From assembly GCA_018970445.1 (NCBI GenBank), contig JAGWWF010000004.1:106425-170424 (forward strand): DNA of 64,000 nucleotides. The letters are read 5' to 3'. The translations under genes were made by a program, and so were the position numbers. Position 1 is the first letter of the stretch. Every line of letters begins with the position of its first letter. This document shows, one piece after another, positions 53,413 through 63,898 of the stretch. The notes beneath the pieces are model-generated. The model was not told the DNA's origin. It saw nothing but the letters and a program-made list of their open reading frames with translations, and did no database searches. Origin of the DNA: Alphaproteobacteria bacterium (GTDB lineage: Bacteria > Pseudomonadota > Alphaproteobacteria > Sphingomonadales > Sphingomonadaceae).

Positions 53413-55155
53413 TCATTTCGGCAGCTTGAACACCCAGAGCGCGCCGCCCTGGTTGATGTTCTGCACCGATTTGGCCACTTCGCCGCCCCACAGCGGCACC
53501 GCGCCGCCCCAGCCCGACATCACCGCCACATATTGTTCGCCATCCTGTTCCCAGGTGACGGGCGTGCCCACCACGCCTGAACCGGTGTTGAACTTCCACA
53601 GCTCGGCGCCGGTCTTGGCGTCAAAGGCCTTCAGGAACCCTTCGGGCGTGCCGGTGAACACCAGATTGCCGCCGGTCGAAAGCACCCCGCCCCACAGCGG
53701 CGCCTTGTTCTTGTATTCCCAGGCGATCTTGCCGGTGGTGGGATCGATGGCGCGCAGCACGCCGATGTGATCGGGATAGAGCGGCTTGATGGTGAAGCCC
53801 GCACCCAGATAGGCCGCGCCCTTCTTGTAGGCGATGGGCTCGTTCCAGATGTCCATGCCCCATTCGTTGGACGGCACATAGAACATCTGGGTCTGCTGGC
53901 TGTAACTCATCGGCATCCAGTTCTTGCCGCCCAGGAAGCTGGGGGCGGCAAACACGGTGCTGCCCTTGCTGCCATCGGTGTTGGGCGCGCCGGGCCGGTT
54001 TTCCGGCACATAGAGCGGCCGACCCTTCTTGTCGTAGCCGGTGGCCCACGTCACCTTGGAGACGAACGGCGTGGCCGAGACGAACTTGCCGTTGGTGCGA
54101 TCGAGCACGAAGAAGAAGCCGTTGCGATCGGCCTTGGCGCCCAGCTTCATCGGCTTGCCGCCGATGCTGGCATCGAAGGCAATGAATTCATTCACCCCGT
54201 CGAAATCCCAGCCATCGTGCGGGGTGGTCTGATAATGCCACTTGATCACCCCGGTATCGGGATCGATCGCCAGCGTTGACGAGGTGTAGAGATTGTCGCC
54301 AGGGCGCAGGTGGCTGTTCCATGGGGACGGGTTGCCGGTGCCCATGAAGATCAGATTGGTATCGGGATCATAGGTGCCGCCCAGCCAGGTGGCGCCGCCG
54401 CCGTTGGTCCATTGATCGCCCTGCCAGCTGGCGTTCAGCTTGCCGGTGATGCCGTTGTCGGCCCCCTTCAGCTTGCCCATGTGGCCTTCGATGGTCGGCC
54501 GGCTCCACACCAGCTCGCCGGTTTCGACGTCGCGCGCTTCCACCTTGCCGACGATGCCGAACTCGCCACCGCTATTGCCATAGATCACCTTGCCGTTCAC
54601 GATCATCGGCGCGGCGGTAAAGCTGTAACCGGCGGCATAATCGGCCAGCGTCTTGTTCCAGATCACCTTGCCGGTCTTGCGGTTCAGCGCGACGAGGTGG
54701 GCATCGAGCGTGCCAAAGATGATCTTGTCGCCATGGATGGCCGCGCCGCGGTTGACCACGTCGCAGCAGGGCATGATGCCATCGGGCAGGCGGGCATCAT
54801 ATTGCCACAGCTCGGCCCCGGTCTTTGCATCAAAGGCAAAGACGCGGCTGTAGCTGCCGGTGACATAGATGACGCCGTCATAGACGATCGGCTGGCTTTC
54901 CTGGCCGCGCTGCTTCTCGCCGCCCAGGCTGGCGGCAAAGGCCGGCACCAAGCCCTTCACATTGGCCGCATTCACCTTGTCGAGCGGGGAGAAGCGCTGG
55001 CCGCGATGGCCCATGCCATAGGTGAGCACGTCGCCGGTGCTGGCTTCATCGGCCATGATCTGCGCGTCGGACGGGCCCGATTGCGCCAGCGCCGGCGCCG
55101 CGGCAGTGGCGATGGCCAGAGCGGCACTGGCCGCCAACATGTGACTGATCTTCAT
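53413..55155 (-). CDS. PQQ-dependent alcohol dehydrogenase, lanthanide type (XoxF/PedH-like)
   Basis: This 580-residue periplasmic quinoprotein is an eight-bladed propeller enzyme that oxidises primary alcohols and passes electrons to cytochrome c. It has a signal peptide (about 1-25), the vicinal cysteine pair Cys130-Cys131 (MPCCDVV) that contacts PQQ, and propeller repeats such as [11 protein letters not shown]. The catalytic aspartate is Asp317 in [13 protein letters not shown]. Asp319, two residues on, is the extra carboxylate known to coordinate a lanthanide in XoxF, ExaF and PedH; calcium enzymes usually have alanine or a similar small residue there. Ethanol-like substrates are suggested by the PedF and ExaC neighbours. 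Confidence 0.93.
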   Translation of the reverse strand: MKISHMLAASAALAIATAAAPALAQSGPSDAQIMADEASTGDVLTYGMGHRGQRFSPLDKVNAANVKGLVPAFAASLGGEKQRGQESQPIVYDGVIYVTGSYSRVFAFDAKTGAELWQYDARLPDGIMPCCDVVNRGAAIHGDKIIFGTLDAHLVALNRKTGKVIWNKTLADYAAGYSFTAAPMIVNGKVIYGNSGGEFGIVGKVEARDVETGELVWSRPTIEGHMGKLKGADNGITGKLNASWQGDQWTNGGGATWLGGTYDPDTNLIFMGTGNPSPWNSHLRPGDNLYTSSTLAIDPDTGVIKWHYQTTPHDGWDFDGVNEFIAFDASIGGKPMKLGAKADRNGFFFVLDRTNGKFVSATPFVSKVTWATGYDKKGRPLYVPENRPGAPNTDGSKGSTVFAAPSFLGGKNWMPMSYSQQTQMFYVPSNEWGMDIWNEPIAYKKGAAYLGAGFTIKPLYPDHIGVLRAIDPTTGKIAWEYKNKAPLWGGVLSTGGNLVFTGTPEGFLKAFDAKTGAELWKFNTGSGVVGTPVTWEQDGEQYVAVMSGWGGAVPLWGGEVAKSVQNINQGGALWVFKLPK

Positions 55156-55245
55156 TGCTGCTTCTCCCCTGTGTTGCATTGCGGTGTCGTTGCGGCCCCA
55201 CAAGCGCGGCCGATGCGGTGATGCTATGCCTCTGGGAATTTGCGG

Positions 55246-55259
55246 CCATTGCACCTTGG
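55246..55259 (-). promoter_or_regulatory. CCTTGG-centred motif, copy 3 (alcohol dehydrogenase promoter)
   Basis: CCATTGCACCTTGG (forward strand) lies 91 bases upstream of the reverse-strand alcohol dehydrogenase start, in its 135-base upstream gap. The identical 14-mer occurs at 56665-56678 upstream of cytochrome c-550. Exact recurrence at a similar distance from two related genes argues for a binding site. Confidence 0.6.
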
Positions 55260-55290
55260 GCCAAGACGCGGGCTTCGGGCCCTTATCCCT

Positions 55291-56151
55291 TCAGCCATTC
55301 CCCAGCGGCGCGGTGCGGGTGACGCCATAGGGCGCAAAGATCCGGTCCAGCGTGCCATCGCCGGCAAAGCGTTCCATCACCGCTTCCAGCGCATCGGCCA
55401 GATCGCGGCTGTCGTCCTTCACCGCCAGGCCGACATCCCAGCCGGGGCTGGGCAGCGCCGGGATCGGCCCCGTGCGCCGCTTGATGTGCGGGGCGGCATT
55501 GTTCGCCAGCGCGTGATCGATCTGGGCCTTGCTGGCCATGGCCACATCGGCCTTGCCCGCGATCAGGGCGGCCAGCGCGGCTGCGCCCGACAGATGGTGG
55601 CTCACCTGGCCGCGCAGCACGCCGGCAAAGCTGCCCGACAGCCAGATATCTGGAATCGAATCCAGTTCGGCCGCCAGCCGCTTGCCGGCCCATTGCGGCG
55701 GCGGCACCTCGCAATCGGCACCGGGGCCGCAGGCGATGGCAAAGCCTTCGCGGGCATAGGCCGCACCGATCACGCAGCGATCGACCGTCAAGGCAAAGCG
55801 CCGGTCGGTCGGCACATGCATCATCAGATCGCAGGCGCTGCCGCCGATCAGCGGACCGCGCCACACCATGTTGCGCAAGTCATCGTCCACGCTTTCATCG
55901 GCCAGGAAATCGGTGAACTGCGCCTTCAGCCGCAGCGCCGCGGCCAGCGCCGTGCCCAGATCGACATCGATGCCCTTCAGCGTGCCGCCCGCATCGCGCC
56001 AGCTCCACGGCGCGAAATCGCGATAGACGGCGATAGACAATGTGCCGGCCGCCGCCAGCGTGTCGAGCGGCCGCGCCGCGGCCGGCACCGGCAGCAGCAC
56101 GGCGGCCAACCCGGCGAGCAGCGCCCGCCGGGAGCAGGCATCAACCGTCAT
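55291..56151 (-). CDS. Quinoprotein dehydrogenase-associated substrate-binding protein (MxaJ/XoxJ-like)
   Basis: This 286-residue protein has a signal peptide (RRALLAGLAAVLLPVPAAA) and a bacterial extracellular solute-binding fold (type 3) beginning TLSIAVYRDFAPWSWRDAGG. It belongs to the group linked to PQQ alcohol dehydrogenases, whose members MxaJ and XoxJ help assemble or activate the enzyme rather than transport solutes. No permease is encoded beside it. It overlaps the cytochrome c-550 gene upstream by 11 bases and precedes the dehydrogenase gene on the same strand. Confidence 0.87.
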   Translation of the reverse strand: MTVDACSRRALLAGLAAVLLPVPAAARPLDTLAAAGTLSIAVYRDFAPWSWRDAGGTLKGIDVDLGTALAAALRLKAQFTDFLADESVDDDLRNMVWRGPLIGGSACDLMMHVPTDRRFALTVDRCVIGAAYAREGFAIACGPGADCEVPPPQWAGKRLAAELDSIPDIWLSGSFAGVLRGQVSHHLSGAAALAALIAGKADVAMASKAQIDHALANNAAPHIKRRTGPIPALPSPGWDVGLAVKDDSRDLADALEAVMERFAGDGTLDRIFAPYGVTRTAPLGNG

Positions 56152-56587
56152 ATTTGGTGTCGAGCCAGGCCCGGATCGCCCAGCCGGCCTTCTGGCCCAG
56201 GGCCTCGCCCATCGGCGGCATATACACCTTGCCGTCGCGGGCCGACCCATGCTGGAAGCGCTGGATGAACCATTCATCGCCAGCGTCATCCTTGTCCAGA
56301 TAGCGCAGATCGGGCGCGATGCCGCCCGAAATGGCATCCAGGCCATGGCAGCGGGCGCAGTTCTGGCCATAGGCCGATTGGCCGATCTTGATCGCTTCGG
56401 CATTGCCGCGATAGGGATTGGCTTTCAGCCAGGCCGCGCCGATGTCGGGCAGCTTGCTGGTGTCCACCGCTTGTGGCGTCACATCGCCATGCGCCGCCAG
56501 CGGCGAGATCAGCGCCGGGGCCCCCAGCCCCAGGGCAAAGGCGGCACCGGCCATGGCCAGCAATCGGGCAGTTGCACGCGTCATCAT
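56141..56587 (-). CDS. pedF: Cytochrome c-550 PedF
   Basis: This 148-residue periplasmic cytochrome c has a signal peptide and one haem site at Cys77, Cys80 and His81 (CARCHGLDAISGGIAPD). The sequence around the haem and the end (MPPMGEALGQKAGWAIRAWL) matches the PedF group, the electron acceptor of quinoprotein ethanol dehydrogenases. GGGAGG precedes ATG at 56587. It heads the reverse-strand run pedF, binding protein, alcohol dehydrogenase, so donor and acceptor are expressed together. Confidence 0.9.
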   Translation of the reverse strand: MMTRATARLLAMAGAAFALGLGAPALISPLAAHGDVTPQAVDTSKLPDIGAAWLKANPYRGNAEAIKIGQSAYGQNCARCHGLDAISGGIAPDLRYLDKDDAGDEWFIQRFQHGSARDGKVYMPPMGEALGQKAGWAIRAWLDTKYDG

Positions 56588-56664
56588 CTTGGCCTCCCGG
56601 CGGGTGGCTGGCACCCGGCGTTGCGATTCTGTCGATCATGATGCCGCCAATCGGGCCGGCATTC

Positions 56665-56678
56665 CCATTGCACCTTGG
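56665..56678. promoter_or_regulatory. CCTTGG-centred motif, copy 4 (pedF/beta-propeller divergent region)
   Basis: CCATTGCACCTTGG is identical to the copy upstream of the alcohol dehydrogenase and lies 78 bases before the pedF start on the reverse strand. It also lies 63 bases before the divergent beta-propeller gene. It is the clearest shared element in the 153-base gap. Confidence 0.6.
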
Positions 56679-56740
56679 TCCTACATGTCTGCTGCCCCGT
56701 GGCTGATAGGCTGGCGGCCACATTATCGGGATGGATGCGC

Positions 56741-57694
56741 ATGAAGACTCTGGCCCTGATCGCCGCGCTGCTGGCCGGCACGGCAACTGCCGAAACCATC
56801 TATGTCTCCAACGAACGCGCCAATCTGATCAGCGTGGTGGATGGCGAGACGCTGCAGGTGAAGGCCAGCTGGCCGGTGGGCAAGCGGCCGCGCGGCATCA
56901 TTCTGTCGAAGGATGGCAAGCATCTCTATATCTGCGCCAGCGATGAAAACGCCGTGCAGGTGGTGGACGTCGCCACCGGCACAGTGATCGCCGATCTGCC
57001 GTCGGGGGAAGATCCGGAAATGTTCGCCCTATCGGCCGATGGCAAGACGCTGTTTGCCAGCAACGAGCGTGATGCGCAGGTGACCGCCATCGATATCGCC
57101 GGCCGCCGCGTCGCCTTCCAGGTGGTGGTGGGGGTGGAACCCGAAGGCATGGCCACCTCGCCCGACGGCAAATGGGTGGTGGCCACATCGGAAACCGACA
57201 ACAAGCTGCACTGGATCGACATCGCCAGCGCGACGATGAAGGACGAGACCGAGGTGGGCATCCGCCCGCGCCACGCCGAATTCACCGCCGATGGCCGGCA
57301 ATTGTGGGCCACCGCCGAAATCGGCGGCACGCTGCACATCATCGATGCCGCCACCCGGCGCGAAATCCGGCAGATCAGTTTTGCGGTGCCCGGCGTGCCG
57401 GCCGACAAGATCCTGCCAGTGGGCGTGCGTTTCACGCCGGATGGCAGACAGGCGCTGGTGGCGCTGGGCCGTGCCAACCATGTCGCCATCATCGACGTGG
57501 CAACCCAAAAGGTGACGGCGCTGGTGCCGGTGGGCCAGCGCGTGTGGCATCTGGCGATTTCGGCCGATGGCCGCCGCGCCTATGCCGCCAACGGGCTGTC
57601 CGACAATCTCTCCGTCATCGACATCGCGGCGGCCAGGGTGGTCGCCACCGTGCCGCTGGCCCGCGCGCCCTGGGGCGTGGCGGTGGGCCGCTGA
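56741..57694 (+). CDS. PQQ-dependent catabolism-associated beta-propeller protein
   Basis: This 317-residue exported protein has a signal peptide (KTLALIAALLAGTATAE) and about seven YVTN/NHL-type repeats, for example ISVVDGETLQVKASWPVGKRP, VQVVDVATGTVIADLP and NLSVIDIAAARVVATVPL. It matches the beta-propeller family found with PQQ alcohol dehydrogenases; it is not itself expected to bind PQQ. In other clusters such genes precede an ABC transporter, which is absent here. ATG at 56735 is an alternative start. It is divergent from pedF. Confidence 0.87.
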   Translation: MKTLALIAALLAGTATAETIYVSNERANLISVVDGETLQVKASWPVGKRPRGIILSKDGKHLYICASDENAVQVVDVATGTVIADLPSGEDPEMFALSADGKTLFASNERDAQVTAIDIAGRRVAFQVVVGVEPEGMATSPDGKWVVATSETDNKLHWIDIASATMKDETEVGIRPRHAEFTADGRQLWATAEIGGTLHIIDAATRREIRQISFAVPGVPADKILPVGVRFTPDGRQALVALGRANHVAIIDVATQKVTALVPVGQRVWHLAISADGRRAYAANGLSDNLSVIDIAAARVVATVPLARAPWGVAVGR

Positions 57695-57823
57695 AGCGCG
57701 CCGGCATTATACCCCCCGCCGCTTTTGCCCGCCCATAGTCCAATATAGCCGGGCGGCCGCTTCCCCCACCCTCTGGGTCCAGCCGCCCAACAAGGGGCGG
57801 TGCCCACAGGGGGGAGAATCACG

Positions 57824-59197
57824 ATGAAGCAAGCATTGGCCTTGGGTGCCATCACCGCCATCGGCCTGCTGGCCGCCAGCCCGGCCATGGCGCAGGCCGC
57901 GCCCCAGGATGCCACCGCCCAGCTGCTGCTGCGGCTGAAGGAAAAGGGCATATTGTCTGACGAGGAATATGCCGCGCTGGCCAGGCTGCAACCGGCGCCG
58001 GCGCCCGCCGCCGCCCCGGCCGCGGCCGTGCCCGAAGGCAAGCGCGCCGTCACCGTCGCCAAATCCGGCGTTGGCCTGGAAGTGGGCGATGTCACCCTCA
58101 CCTTCTCCGGCTCGATCAATGGCTTTTATGCCTATGACAGCGGCACCCGCCCGGGCGCGCGCACCACGGTCGCCGGCGGCCTGGCCACGGTGGGGGGCAG
58201 CACCTCGGCGGTGCGCAACGGCCTGCTGCCCGGGTTCCTCAAGGTCGATCTCACCACCCGGCAGGGCGATTGGGATATCGGCGCGCATTTCGGCCTTTAT
58301 CCCGGCATCAACAGCGTGACCGGCGCCGGCGGGGCCAACAGCGGCGGCAATCCGCAGGCGCTGGCCACCAGCGGCATCGATGCCCGCGAAACCTATCTCA
58401 CCTTCGGCAAGGCCAATTTCGGCACTGTCACCATCGGCCGCGCCATCGGCCTGTTCGGCCAGGATGCCATCCTGAACGACATCACCCTGCTGTCGGTGGG
58501 CACTGCCGCGGGCAATTCGGCCCCGTCCAACACCACGCTGGGCCGCATCGGGGTGGGCTATGTCTACACCGATTTCCAGCCGCAGATCACCTATTCCACG
58601 CCCGATCTCAACGGCTTCAAGGTTGCAGCCGGCGTGTTCATGCCGCTGAACAGCTTTGGCGCGCAGGAAATCAACGGCACGCCCGGCTTCCAGGCGCGGC
58701 TGGCCTATGATGGCAAGTTCGGCAATGTGGGTGTGCATGCCTGGCTGGCCGGCATCACCCAGGATCACCGGCCGGTCGGCGGCCGCGGCTATACCGGGCG
58801 CGGGCTGGATTTCGGCACCAAGCTGAGTGTCGGCGGCGCGTCGCTGCTGGGTTATTACTACACCGGCAAGGGCCTGGGCACCACGGGCCTGTTCATCCTG
58901 GCCACCGATGCCGCCGGCAACGCGCGCGGCAGCGACGGCTTCTATGTGCAGGGCACCTATACCACCGGCAAGGTCACGCTGGGCGCGTCCTATGGCGAAA
59001 GCCGGCTCGATCTCACCCGTGGCGAGGTCAACCCCACCCTGCTCAAGCGCAACAGCAGCTATGTCGGGCAGCTGCGCTATGGCCTGACCAGCTGGGTGAC
59101 GCTGATCAGCGAATATACCCACACGCGCAGCAGCGCCCACGGCGGCAACCGCGCCAGTTCCGATACGGTGGCGGCCGGCGCCATCCTGTTCTTCTGA
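57824..59197 (+). CDS. Outer-membrane porin
   Basis: This 457-residue protein has a signal peptide ([21 protein letters not shown]), a short helical N-terminal segment ([19 protein letters not shown]) and a proline/alanine linker. A trimeric-porin-like 16-strand barrel follows, ending in AAGAILFF with a terminal phenylalanine. It probably admits small solutes such as alcohols or acids. Its upstream gap contains CCATAGTCC (57733-57741), identical to the first nine bases of the aldehyde dehydrogenase motif, so it may belong to the same regulon. GGGGGAGA precedes the ATG. Confidence 0.83.
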   Translation: MKQALALGAITAIGLLAASPAMAQAAPQDATAQLLLRLKEKGILSDEEYAALARLQPAPAPAAAPAAAVPEGKRAVTVAKSGVGLEVGDVTLTFSGSINGFYAYDSGTRPGARTTVAGGLATVGGSTSAVRNGLLPGFLKVDLTTRQGDWDIGAHFGLYPGINSVTGAGGANSGGNPQALATSGIDARETYLTFGKANFGTVTIGRAIGLFGQDAILNDITLLSVGTAAGNSAPSNTTLGRIGVGYVYTDFQPQITYSTPDLNGFKVAAGVFMPLNSFGAQEINGTPGFQARLAYDGKFGNVGVHAWLAGITQDHRPVGGRGYTGRGLDFGTKLSVGGASLLGYYYTGKGLGTTGLFILATDAAGNARGSDGFYVQGTYTTGKVTLGASYGESRLDLTRGEVNPTLLKRNSSYVGQLRYGLTSWVTLISEYTHTRSSAHGGNRASSDTVAAGAILFF

Positions 59198-59205
59198 CCA
59201 TCAGG

Positions 59206-59235
59206 CGGCCCGGCGGCAGGGGCGCTGCCGGGCCG
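59206..59235 (+). terminator. Hairpin terminator after porin gene
   Basis: A perfect 9-bp stem, CGGCCCGGC (59206-59214) and GCCGGGCCG (59227-59235), with a 12-base loop is followed by TCTTCCCCC. It lies eight bases after the porin stop and before acetyl-CoA synthetase. Confidence 0.6.
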
Positions 59236-59273
59236 TCTTCCCCCTCCCCAGCCCCCACGATCGGATGATCGCC

Positions 59274-61214
<1,941 letters not shown>

Positions 61215-61246
61215 CATGCCCGGCGGGTCATGAGGGGGACAGTCAG

Positions 61247-61795
61247 TTGAGCCGATACAGCAAGGGGGCCATCATCCTGCACTGGGTGATGGCGGTGATG
61301 ATCATCGGCAATCTGGCGGGCGGCTTCCTGCATGATTTCGTGCCCAACGATGCCGGCCAGCGCAGCCTGGTGATGGGCCTGCACAAAAGCTTCGGCCTCA
61401 CCATCATTGGGCTCACGCTGGTGCGGCTGGGCTGGCGCATCGCCAATCCGCCGCCGGCCTTTCCGCATTATTTCACCGGCGGCGAACGGCTGCTGGCGCG
61501 CGCCGCGCATGGGGCCTTCTATCTGGCCATGCTGGCCATCCCGCTGTCGGGCTGGGTGATGGCCGATCGCAACACCCGGCCCCTGCCCTTCTTCGGCCTG
61601 TTCGAGGTGCCCAAATTCGGCGTGGACAAGGGCATCGCCGATGCAGCGCACGAACTGCACGAGATTCTGGGCTGGGCCATGCTGGCGCTGATCGCGCTGC
61701 ACCTTCTGGGCCTGCTCAAGCATCTGCTGCTCGATCGCGACAATCTGCTGGTGCGCATGGGCCTGGGCAAGGGTCGCGCCGCCGCCCGCGCCTGA
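61247..61795 (+). CDS. Cytochrome b561 family protein
   Basis: This 182-residue protein has four membrane helices and histidines placed to bind two b haems: His12 (LHWVMAV), His46 (GLHKSFG), one in [11 protein letters not shown] and one in HLLGLLKH. It probably moves electrons between periplasmic donors and the quinone pool, or acts as a superoxide:ubiquinone oxidoreductase. The start is TTG at 61247, chosen for GAGGGGGAC at 61232-61240 and the normal N-terminus [12 protein letters not shown]. It follows acs by 32 bases. Confidence 0.88.
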   Translation: MSRYSKGAIILHWVMAVMIIGNLAGGFLHDFVPNDAGQRSLVMGLHKSFGLTIIGLTLVRLGWRIANPPPAFPHYFTGGERLLARAAHGAFYLAMLAIPLSGWVMADRNTRPLPFFGLFEVPKFGVDKGIADAAHELHEILGWAMLALIALHLLGLLKHLLLDRDNLLVRMGLGKGRAAARA

Positions 61796-61812
61796 CACCC
61801 GGGACTGATACC

Positions 61813-62502
61813 ATGCCCAGCGATGACGTGCGGCTGCACGACAGTTGGCGCATCCCCCTGGCCGGCCACTTCGCCGCGCCGCAGATGGCGGCGCTGAAGG
61901 CCTTTCTGGCCGCCGAACGGGCCGCCGGCAAGGCGATCTTCCCCAGGGGCAGCGAATGGCTGCGCGCCCTTGATCTCACCCCGCTGGATCGAGTGCGCGT
62001 CGTCATCCTGGGGCAGGATCCCTATCACGGCCCCGGCCAGGCGCACGGGCTGGCCTTTTCGGTGCGGCCCGGCGTGCGGGTGCCGCCCAGCCTGGCCAAC
62101 ATCTACAAGGAACTGCACGCCGATCTGAGCATTGCGCCGGCCGGCCATGGTTGTCTGGAACATTGGGCGCGGCAGGGCGTGCTGCTGCTCAATAGCTGCC
62201 TGACGGTGGAACAGGGCCGGGCCGGCAGCCACCAGGGCCGCGGCTGGGAAGGCTTCACCGATGCCGTCATCCGGCTGGTCGCCGACCGCGCGCAGCCCTG
62301 CGCCTTCCTGCTGTGGGGCGCCCATGCCCAGAAGAAGGCGGCATTCGTCGCTGGCAACCGCCATCTGGTGCTGAACGCCCCGCACCCCTCCCCGCTGTCG
62401 GCCCACGGCGGCTTCTTCGGCTGCCGGCATTTTTCCCGCACCAACGCCTGGCTGGAACAACAGGGGCAGCCACCCATCGACTGGGCGCTGCCCCCGCCCT
62501 GA
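61813..62502 (+). CDS. ung: Uracil-DNA glycosylase, family 1
   Basis: Ung removes uracil from DNA as the first step of base-excision repair. The 229-residue protein has the water-activating motif [18 protein letters not shown] (catalytic aspartate in GQDPY), the uracil-binding asparagine in [10 protein letters not shown], and the leucine loop [13 protein letters not shown]. It starts 17 bases after the b561 gene, but its role is unrelated to the genes upstream. It converges on the PEP-CTERM gene with three bases between stops. Confidence 0.95.
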   Translation: MPSDDVRLHDSWRIPLAGHFAAPQMAALKAFLAAERAAGKAIFPRGSEWLRALDLTPLDRVRVVILGQDPYHGPGQAHGLAFSVRPGVRVPPSLANIYKELHADLSIAPAGHGCLEHWARQGVLLLNSCLTVEQGRAGSHQGRGWEGFTDAVIRLVADRAQPCAFLLWGAHAQKKAAFVAGNRHLVLNAPHPSPLSAHGGFFGCRHFSRTNAWLEQQGQPPIDWALPPP

Positions 62503-62505
62503 CCG

Positions 62506-63003
62506 TCAGGCCAGCCGGCGCTGCCGCCGCGCGGCCAGGCCCACGCCGCCAAAACCGGCAATCATCAGCGCCCAGCTGGCCGGTTCCGGCACGGCAGCGA
62601 CATAGAAATTGCCCGCCGCACGCCCGTTGAGCGGATTGAACAACAGCCCCTTCTTGGCCACGAAGGCCGGGTCGCTGGCCAGCCCGCCAAACAGCACTGG
62701 CCCGTTCAACGTGTAGTTCAGGCCCGCCGGCCCGTTCACCGTGACGCCGCCGCTGTTGAGCAAGGTCAGCTTGCCATAGGTGACGGGCGTGCCATCCACA
62801 TCGCCGCCCACGTTCAGATATTGCGGCCCCAGCCCGGTCACCGCAGCGGGGGCATGGGGGAATTCGGGGATGATCACCCGGCTCTTGCGTTCCCAATCGA
62901 AATGGCCATAGCGAAAATGCGTCGCCGCCGCCGGCACCGCGGCCAGCACCATCACCGCCAGCGCGGCCAGCCGCAGCCCATGGCCGCCGAAAATCCCTGT
63001 CAT
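62506..63003 (-). CDS. PEPxxWA-CTERM sorting-domain protein
   Basis: This 165-residue secreted protein has a signal peptide (LRLAALAVMVLAAVPAAA), a small beta-rich body with no recognised domain, and a C-terminal sorting tag. The tag is VPEPASWALMIAGFGGVGLA followed by an arginine cluster. The PEPxxWA variant is typical of Sphingomonadales and directs the protein through the exosortase system, usually linked to exopolysaccharide. A GGGGAAGGA site precedes ATG at 63003. The function of the body is unknown. Confidence 0.85.
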   Translation of the reverse strand: MTGIFGGHGLRLAALAVMVLAAVPAAATHFRYGHFDWERKSRVIIPEFPHAPAAVTGLGPQYLNVGGDVDGTPVTYGKLTLLNSGGVTVNGPAGLNYTLNGPVLFGGLASDPAFVAKKGLLFNPLNGRAAGNFYVAAVPEPASWALMIAGFGGVGLAARRQRRLA

Positions 63004-63175
63004 GTCGATCCTTCCCCTGTTCAGGCACCGCCAGAGCCAGGGCGCCGCGCCGGCATGTGCCAAATATCTTCATCCATAATCAAGTGCATGAAAGATAATC
63101 TTAACAAATTTATACGTTTTCTCGAAGTCTCACCGATGCTTGACCGGTGATTTTCCTGCATATACAATAAAAGAA

Positions 63176-63436
63176 ATGGGCATCGAGTTCGACCCTGCCA
63201 AGAACGCAGCCAACATCAGCAAACATGGCCTGGCGCTGGCTGAGTTTGCCGGGTTCGATGCCCCGCCGCTGGTGATCGATGACCAGCGACAGGATTATGG
63301 CGAGCCGCGCTGGCTGGCCTATGGCCAGATTGGCGGCGTCGCCCATTGCCTGGTGTTCACGCTGCGCGGTGAAACCATGCGGTTGATCAGCCTGCGCCGC
63401 GCAAATGATCGCGAAAGGACACGCCATGGACTCTGA
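63176..63436 (+). CDS. brnT: BrnT family toxin
   Basis: This 86-residue protein is a BrnT ribonuclease-type toxin (RelE-like fold). It contains EFDPAKNAANISKHGLALAEF near the N-terminus and the C-terminal MRLISLRRANDRERTRHG. ATG at 63176 is selected because it begins directly at the family N-terminus. It overlaps brnA by 11 bases. The upstream 172-base gap is unusually AT-rich for this window and includes an 11-bp palindrome, AAGATAATCTT (63092-63102), which may be an operator. Confidence 0.9.
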   Translation: MGIEFDPAKNAANISKHGLALAEFAGFDAPPLVIDDQRQDYGEPRWLAYGQIGGVAHCLVFTLRGETMRLISLRRANDRERTRHGL

Positions 63437-63728
63437 TCGACTCCCAGCGCCAGCGAACGACGCGCCGGATGGCGACAATCCGGAATGGACCGATGCCGAT
63501 TTCGCTCGCGCCCGCGCGGCCACGGCCGTCCCGGAACTGTCCAGCGTGATGGACGTGCTGGTGCGCAAACCCGGCCGCCCGGCTGGCACCAGGCGATCGG
63601 ATCGCGAACTGGTTTCGATGCGCCTGCCCCGCCATGTCATCGCCTTCTTCCAGCGGGAGGGCAAAAAGGGCTGGCAGACCCGCGCCATTGCAGCACTGGA
63701 ACGGATCGCCATGCAGCCTGATCCATAA
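63426..63728 (+). CDS. brnA: BrnA family antitoxin
   Basis: This 100-residue antitoxin has an acidic N-terminal part (DNPEWTDADFARARAA) that should wrap BrnT, and a C-terminal ribbon-helix-helix DNA-binding domain (ELVSMRLPRHVIAFFQREGK, WQTRAIAALERI). It is expected to neutralise BrnT and repress the operon. ATG at 63426 follows GAAAGGA within brnT; an earlier ATG at 63405 is possible. Confidence 0.9.
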   Translation: MDSDRLPAPANDAPDGDNPEWTDADFARARAATAVPELSSVMDVLVRKPGRPAGTRRSDRELVSMRLPRHVIAFFQREGKKGWQTRAIAALERIAMQPDP

Positions 63729-63898
63729 GCAACAATCCGCTGCGCCAGCCGGCGCTGCCATCGGCATCCGGCCCCGGGGGATGGCCGTGCCGGCCACGCG
63801 AAGGGCCACGCCAGCCTGGCCACCGCCGCGAGAAACCTTGTCATCAATTGCATTTGCGCAGGTAGACAGGCCATGGCCACCCTCCTAACAGCGTGGCC

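Noticed and set aside
63110..63874. Reverse-strand open frame with an AGGAGG-like site before an ATG near 63874
   Set aside because: The frame is antisense to both brnT and brnA and has no recognisable protein features. The AGGAGG is the complement of CCTCCT in the flippase leader.
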